Assembly (NCBI GenBank): GCA_015140255.1 | Contig: CP043993.1 | Location: 207,579 to 271,578 of the forward strand | Source of the DNA: Candidatus Stammera capleta | Lineage (GTDB): Bacteria; Pseudomonadota; Gammaproteobacteria; Enterobacterales; Enterobacteriaceae | Length of the DNA stretch: 64,000 nucleotides | Reading direction: 5' to 3' | Shown here: positions 60,764 to 64,000 of the stretch, piece after piece | How the letters are laid out: every line of letters starts with the position of its first letter | Position numbering within the stretch: the first letter of the stretch is position 1 | Translations under genes and position numbers: made by a program | The notes under the pieces: generated by a model | Told to the model about the DNA's origin: nothing | Database searches by the model: none | The model's input: the letters and a program-made list of their open reading frames with translations, nothing else

Positions 60764-62164
60764 TTATTTTCCTATACAAAAATTTTTAAATATTTTACGA
60801 ATAATTTTTTTTGAAGTAAATTTTTTTTTTCCTAATATTTCATTTAAAAATTTTTGACTATTAAATAAATTGAAATATATTATATCTAAATTAATATTTT
60901 TTTTATTAGTATTGTTTTTTAATATTTTATTAATATTTTTTATTTCTTTAAAAGTTTTTTTAATTAGATTTAAATGTCTTTGTTGTATTAAAAAAATATT
61001 TTCTTTATTTAAATTATTTATTTTGTTATTTATTTCAGATTTAATTTTATTAATTCCGTATTTTTTTTTTATGGATACATTTATAATTGTATATTTTTTT
61101 TTTTTTATAATTTTATATTTTTCTTTTGAAATATCTATTTTATTACGTATTAAATATAATATTCTGTTCTTTTTCTTTATTTTTTTATTAATTATTTTAT
61201 TATATAGATTATAAATATTTTTTTCTGAAATATCAAATGCATTTTCTAAAAATAAAATTATTTTAGATTTATTAATTTTATTTCAAGTTTTTTTAATACC
61301 TATTTTTTCTATTTTATTATTAGTTTTATGTATTCCAGCAGTATCATTTATTTCAATATTGAAATTATTTATATTTATATATTCTTTAATTATATCTGTT
61401 GTTGTTCCTGGTATATTAGTTATTATAGATGATTTTTTATTAGTTAAGAAGTTCATTAAACTAGATTTTCCTACGTTTGGTTTACCAATTATGGTAATAC
61501 TAATTTTATTATTTATAAATTTACTTTTATTAGATTTTTTATAAATTTTTTTAATTTTTTTATATATTAAATTATTTTTTTTTTTGATTTTTTTAATTTT
61601 TTTAAAATTAATTTCTTTTTCTGAAAAACTAATTTCTTTTTCTATTTTAAATAGAAAATTTTTAATTAAACTAATAATTTTTTTAATTTTTTTAGAAAAA
61701 GATCCTTTTAAAGATTTTATTGCTGAAAATATGGTATTTTCAGATTTTGCATATATTAAATTATTTATAGTTTCTGCTTGTACTAGATCTATTTTTTTAT
61801 TTAAGAAAGCTCTTTCAGTAAATTCTCCTGCTTCAGCAAGTCTAGTATTTTTTATTTTTAAATTAATTATAGATTTTATAATTAATTCAATAATTTTTTG
61901 ACCTCCATGACACTGAAGTTCTAAAACATCTTCTCCTGTAAATGAATACGGTGATTTATAATATACAGCAATACCAAAATCTATTATTTTACCTTTTTTG
62001 TTTTTAAATGATGTATATTTTGCTTGTCTTGATTTTAATTTTATATTTAAAATTTTCTTTGCTATTTTTTTAGTTTTTTTTCCTGATATTCTTATTATAC
62101 CAATACCTCCATATCCAATTGGAGTTGATTGAGCTAATATAGTTTCATAAAAATTTTTTATCAT
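60764..62164 (-). CDS. mnmE: tRNA modification GTPase MnmE
   Basis: With MnmG builds the 5-carboxymethylaminomethyl group on wobble uridine, important for reading split codon boxes. ILAQSTPIGYGGIGIIRISG and LQCHGG start the folate-binding domain; the G domain has GKPNVGKSSLMN, IPGTTTD, DTAGIH and NKID; the C-terminus ends CIGK with the catalytic Cys. 466 residues (E. coli 454). 17 bases after yidC. Confidence 0.95.
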
Positions 62165-62181
62165 GTTATTTAATATTATAA

Positions 62182-63561
62182 TTATGGTATATATTTTTGT
62201 TGTATAAAAGTAATTAAATTATTTGTTGTATAATATATTAATATACCGCTAGGAAAATATATTGATAGTATTGTAAAAATTAATGGTGTAAGAAAAGTAT
62301 TTTTATTGTGATTTTGTTTTTGTACTAACATCATTGATAAACCCATAATAATAGGTAAAATATAGTATTTATCATAAGTAGATAAATCTTTAATTCAAAA
62401 TAAAAATTTTGAGTTTTTAAATTCTACTGATTGAGAAATAATATTATATATAGATATAAAAATAGGTATTTGTATTAAGATAATTATAAAACCTAATATA
62501 GGATTTATTTTATGTTTTTTATATAAATAAATAATTTTTTTATTTATTTTTTCTTTGTTATTTTTATATTTTATTTTTATTTTTTTAATTTTTGGTTGTA
62601 TATTTTTAATTTTTGTAATTATTTGAGATTGTATTCTACTTAAAGGATAAGTTAATATTTTAAATATTATTGTTATAATAATTATGGAGTAACCAAAATT
62701 TTTTACTAATTTATTTATATAAATTAATAATTTTAAAATTGGTTTAGAAATAAACGTTAATTTTCCGTAATTTATATTTAAATCTAGATTTTTAGACAAA
62801 TGATTTAATTTATTTATTAAATTAGGTCCTATTCATAATTTAAAATTAATTTTTTTATTTTGGTTTGGTTTTATATTAATATTATTAATATATTTAATTA
62901 CTATTTTATTATTATTTTTTTTTATATATAAATTATTAATTGTATTATTTTTTTGAGGTATTAATATAGTTGAAAAGTATTTTTCATATATTGAAGTTCA
63001 ATTTAAATTAGTTTGAAATATTTGAGAATTTTTTATTTCATTAATGGAATATTTATTAAATTTGTTATTTTTATTTAAAAATGAAATATTATTAAGATTT
63101 TTTTTAGAACTTTCTTTGTTTATTAATTTATTATATATTTTGTAATAAATAGTTTTGTTTGTTTTATTTTTAATTTTGAAATATATATTTCATTTATATG
63201 AATTTTTATTTAATATAATATATTTACTATATTCAATATTATTAATATTATTTTTTCATATTATTTTGATATATTTTTTATTAATGTAGATATTTTTTTT
63301 TTTAAAATCTATTTTTTTTTTTATATTATTATCTATTTTATAAATATTTATATTAATTAAATTATTTATTTTTTTTTTAATATTATTATCTTTATATTTT
63401 AATAACTTTATTTTATTTATATTACCGTTTAATTTATTTATTTTTGATATTAATACATTATTTTTTATATATACAAATTGATTTAAATAATTTATTTTAG
63501 CTTGTGTTAGTGTATTTAATATAATTATTATTAATACAATAATTTTATTTATGAAGTTCAT
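62182..63561 (-). CDS. yidC: Membrane protein insertase YidC
   Basis: Inserts inner-membrane proteins alone or with SecYEG. An N-terminal membrane anchor, a shrunken periplasmic P1 domain, then FGYSIIIITIIFKILTYPLSRIQSQ (ends shown) with Lys in place of the groove Arg of E. coli, ILIQIPIFISIYNII, and a FPSGILIYYTTNN last segment. 459 residues versus 548, the loss being in P1. Its start overlaps rnpA by 13 bases when rnpA is read through TGA; yidD is missing. Confidence 0.94.
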
Positions 63562-63881
63562 TTTTTTATATTTAAAATTATAGTTTTATTTATAGTATTT
63601 TTTTCATATTTTTTTAAAAAAAAAAAAATATTTTTAATATTTAGTATATTTTTATTTATTATTAATAAATAATCTATGTTTTTTATTTTATATTGTTTTA
63701 ATCTAAAAGTTTCATATATTATTCTTCTAATTTTGTTTCTTTTTACTGCAAGTTTTATATTTTTTTTTTTAATTATTATTCCTATTCTAGAGTAAGAAAA
63801 TTTATTATGTTTATTTTTAATTATTAAATATTTAAATTTTTTTTTTTTATAAAAATAACCATTTAATTTTTTAAGTTTCAT
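63549..63881 (-). CDS. rnpA: Ribonuclease P protein component
   Basis: Protein subunit of the tRNA 5'-processing ribozyme. YSRIGIIIKKKNIKLAVKRNKIRRIIYETFRLKQ (ends shown) is the RNR motif region with KRNKIRR. The ATG at 63881 is the first standard start after rpmH, but the preceding codons (FFFSKK) resemble the family FPRE N-terminus, so a non-standard start further up is possible. At the 3' end TGA is read as Trp, adding three residues and overlapping yidC. 110 residues (E. coli 119). Confidence 0.88.
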
Positions 63882-63903
63882 TTTTTTGGAAAAAAAAAAT
63901 TTT

Positions 63904-64000
63904 TTATAAAGATATTTTTTTTCTACCTTTTTTTCTTTTGTTTGATATAATTTTTCTACCTTTTTTTGTTGACATTCTTTTTCTAAAACCATGAGTACGT
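63904..64000 (-). CDS. rpmH: 50S ribosomal protein L34, C-terminal part (cut by window edge)
   Basis: The last 31 codons are visible: RTHGFRKRMSTKKGRKII then NKRKKGRKKISL and TAA, aligning with [20 protein letters not shown] of L34. Another frame of the same bases is open into rnpA but is not the gene. In enteric bacteria dnaA and often oriC lie just beyond rpmH, so the origin may be close outside the window. Confidence 0.92.
   Translation of the reverse strand, partial: RTHGFRKRMSTKKGRKIISNKRKKGRKKISL

Overview
The window is 64 kb of extremely AT-rich, almost fully coding bacterial DNA. Gene content and micro-synteny are those of an Enterobacterales-type gammaproteobacterium: lepA-lepB-rnc, rpsB-tsf-pyrH, speE-speD, thrS-infC-rpmI-rplT-pheS-pheT-ihfA, recC-recB-recD, leuS-holA, rne with divergent rluC-rpmF-acpP, sufBCDSE, pntAB and rpmH-rnpA-yidC-mnmE. 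UGA has to be read as tryptophan (translation table 4 logic). Nearly every long gene is interrupted by in-frame TGA at conserved Trp positions, while TAA and TAG end the genes. Together with Lys/Asn/Ile-rich proteins, lost intervening genes, overlapping 3' ends and trimmed domains, this points to a strongly reduced, host-restricted (probably insect) endosymbiont. I cannot name the species from sequence alone.

Layout: 1-6059 signal peptidase and elongation-factor cluster, gltX, ligA; 6068-6565 an unassigned 165-residue ORF; 6755-9744 NIF3-type gene, the only tRNA (Ser-UGA), pyrH-tsf-rpsB; 9836-15342 map, spermidine synthesis (speE-speD), dksA, glnS, pfkA; 15517-17866 rnz, pgpB, murI; 17984-21391 flavodoxin, a secreted phospholipase-D-type nuclease, pgk, fbaA; 21392-26291 fau, pmbA, ppa, rimK, a BI-1 family membrane protein and a dienelactone-hydrolase-like protein; 26311-32692 ihfA to thrS; 32796-41779 a YdjM-like membrane protein and a complete recCBD; 41792-48954 MarC-family protein, holA, leuS, truncated rne, rluC, rpmF, acpP; 48975-56338 murJ, the SUF operon, ldhA; 56454-59802 pntAB, yqgF; 59792-64000 rluD, mnmE, yidC, rnpA, rpmH (cut by the window edge). 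No stretch over 300 bases lacks a gene; the largest gap is about 189 bases (6566-6754).

Preserved functions are translation, RNA maturation, Fe-S assembly, glycolysis with NADPH/NADH balancing (pfkA, fbaA, pgk, ldhA, pntAB), spermidine, lipid-II handling (murI, murJ, pgpB) and RecBCD repair. The most striking signals are these. All three editing-type aminoacyl-tRNA synthetases in the window (PheT, ThrS, LeuS) have lost their proofreading residues while keeping synthetic sites. infC keeps its AUU start but is frameshifted at a 17-base A tract. Further A19 and A22 tracts lie inside essential genes. A dienelactone hydrolase homologue has its catalytic Cys replaced by Gly. A secreted HKD nuclease survives. 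One intact ORF has no recognisable relative.
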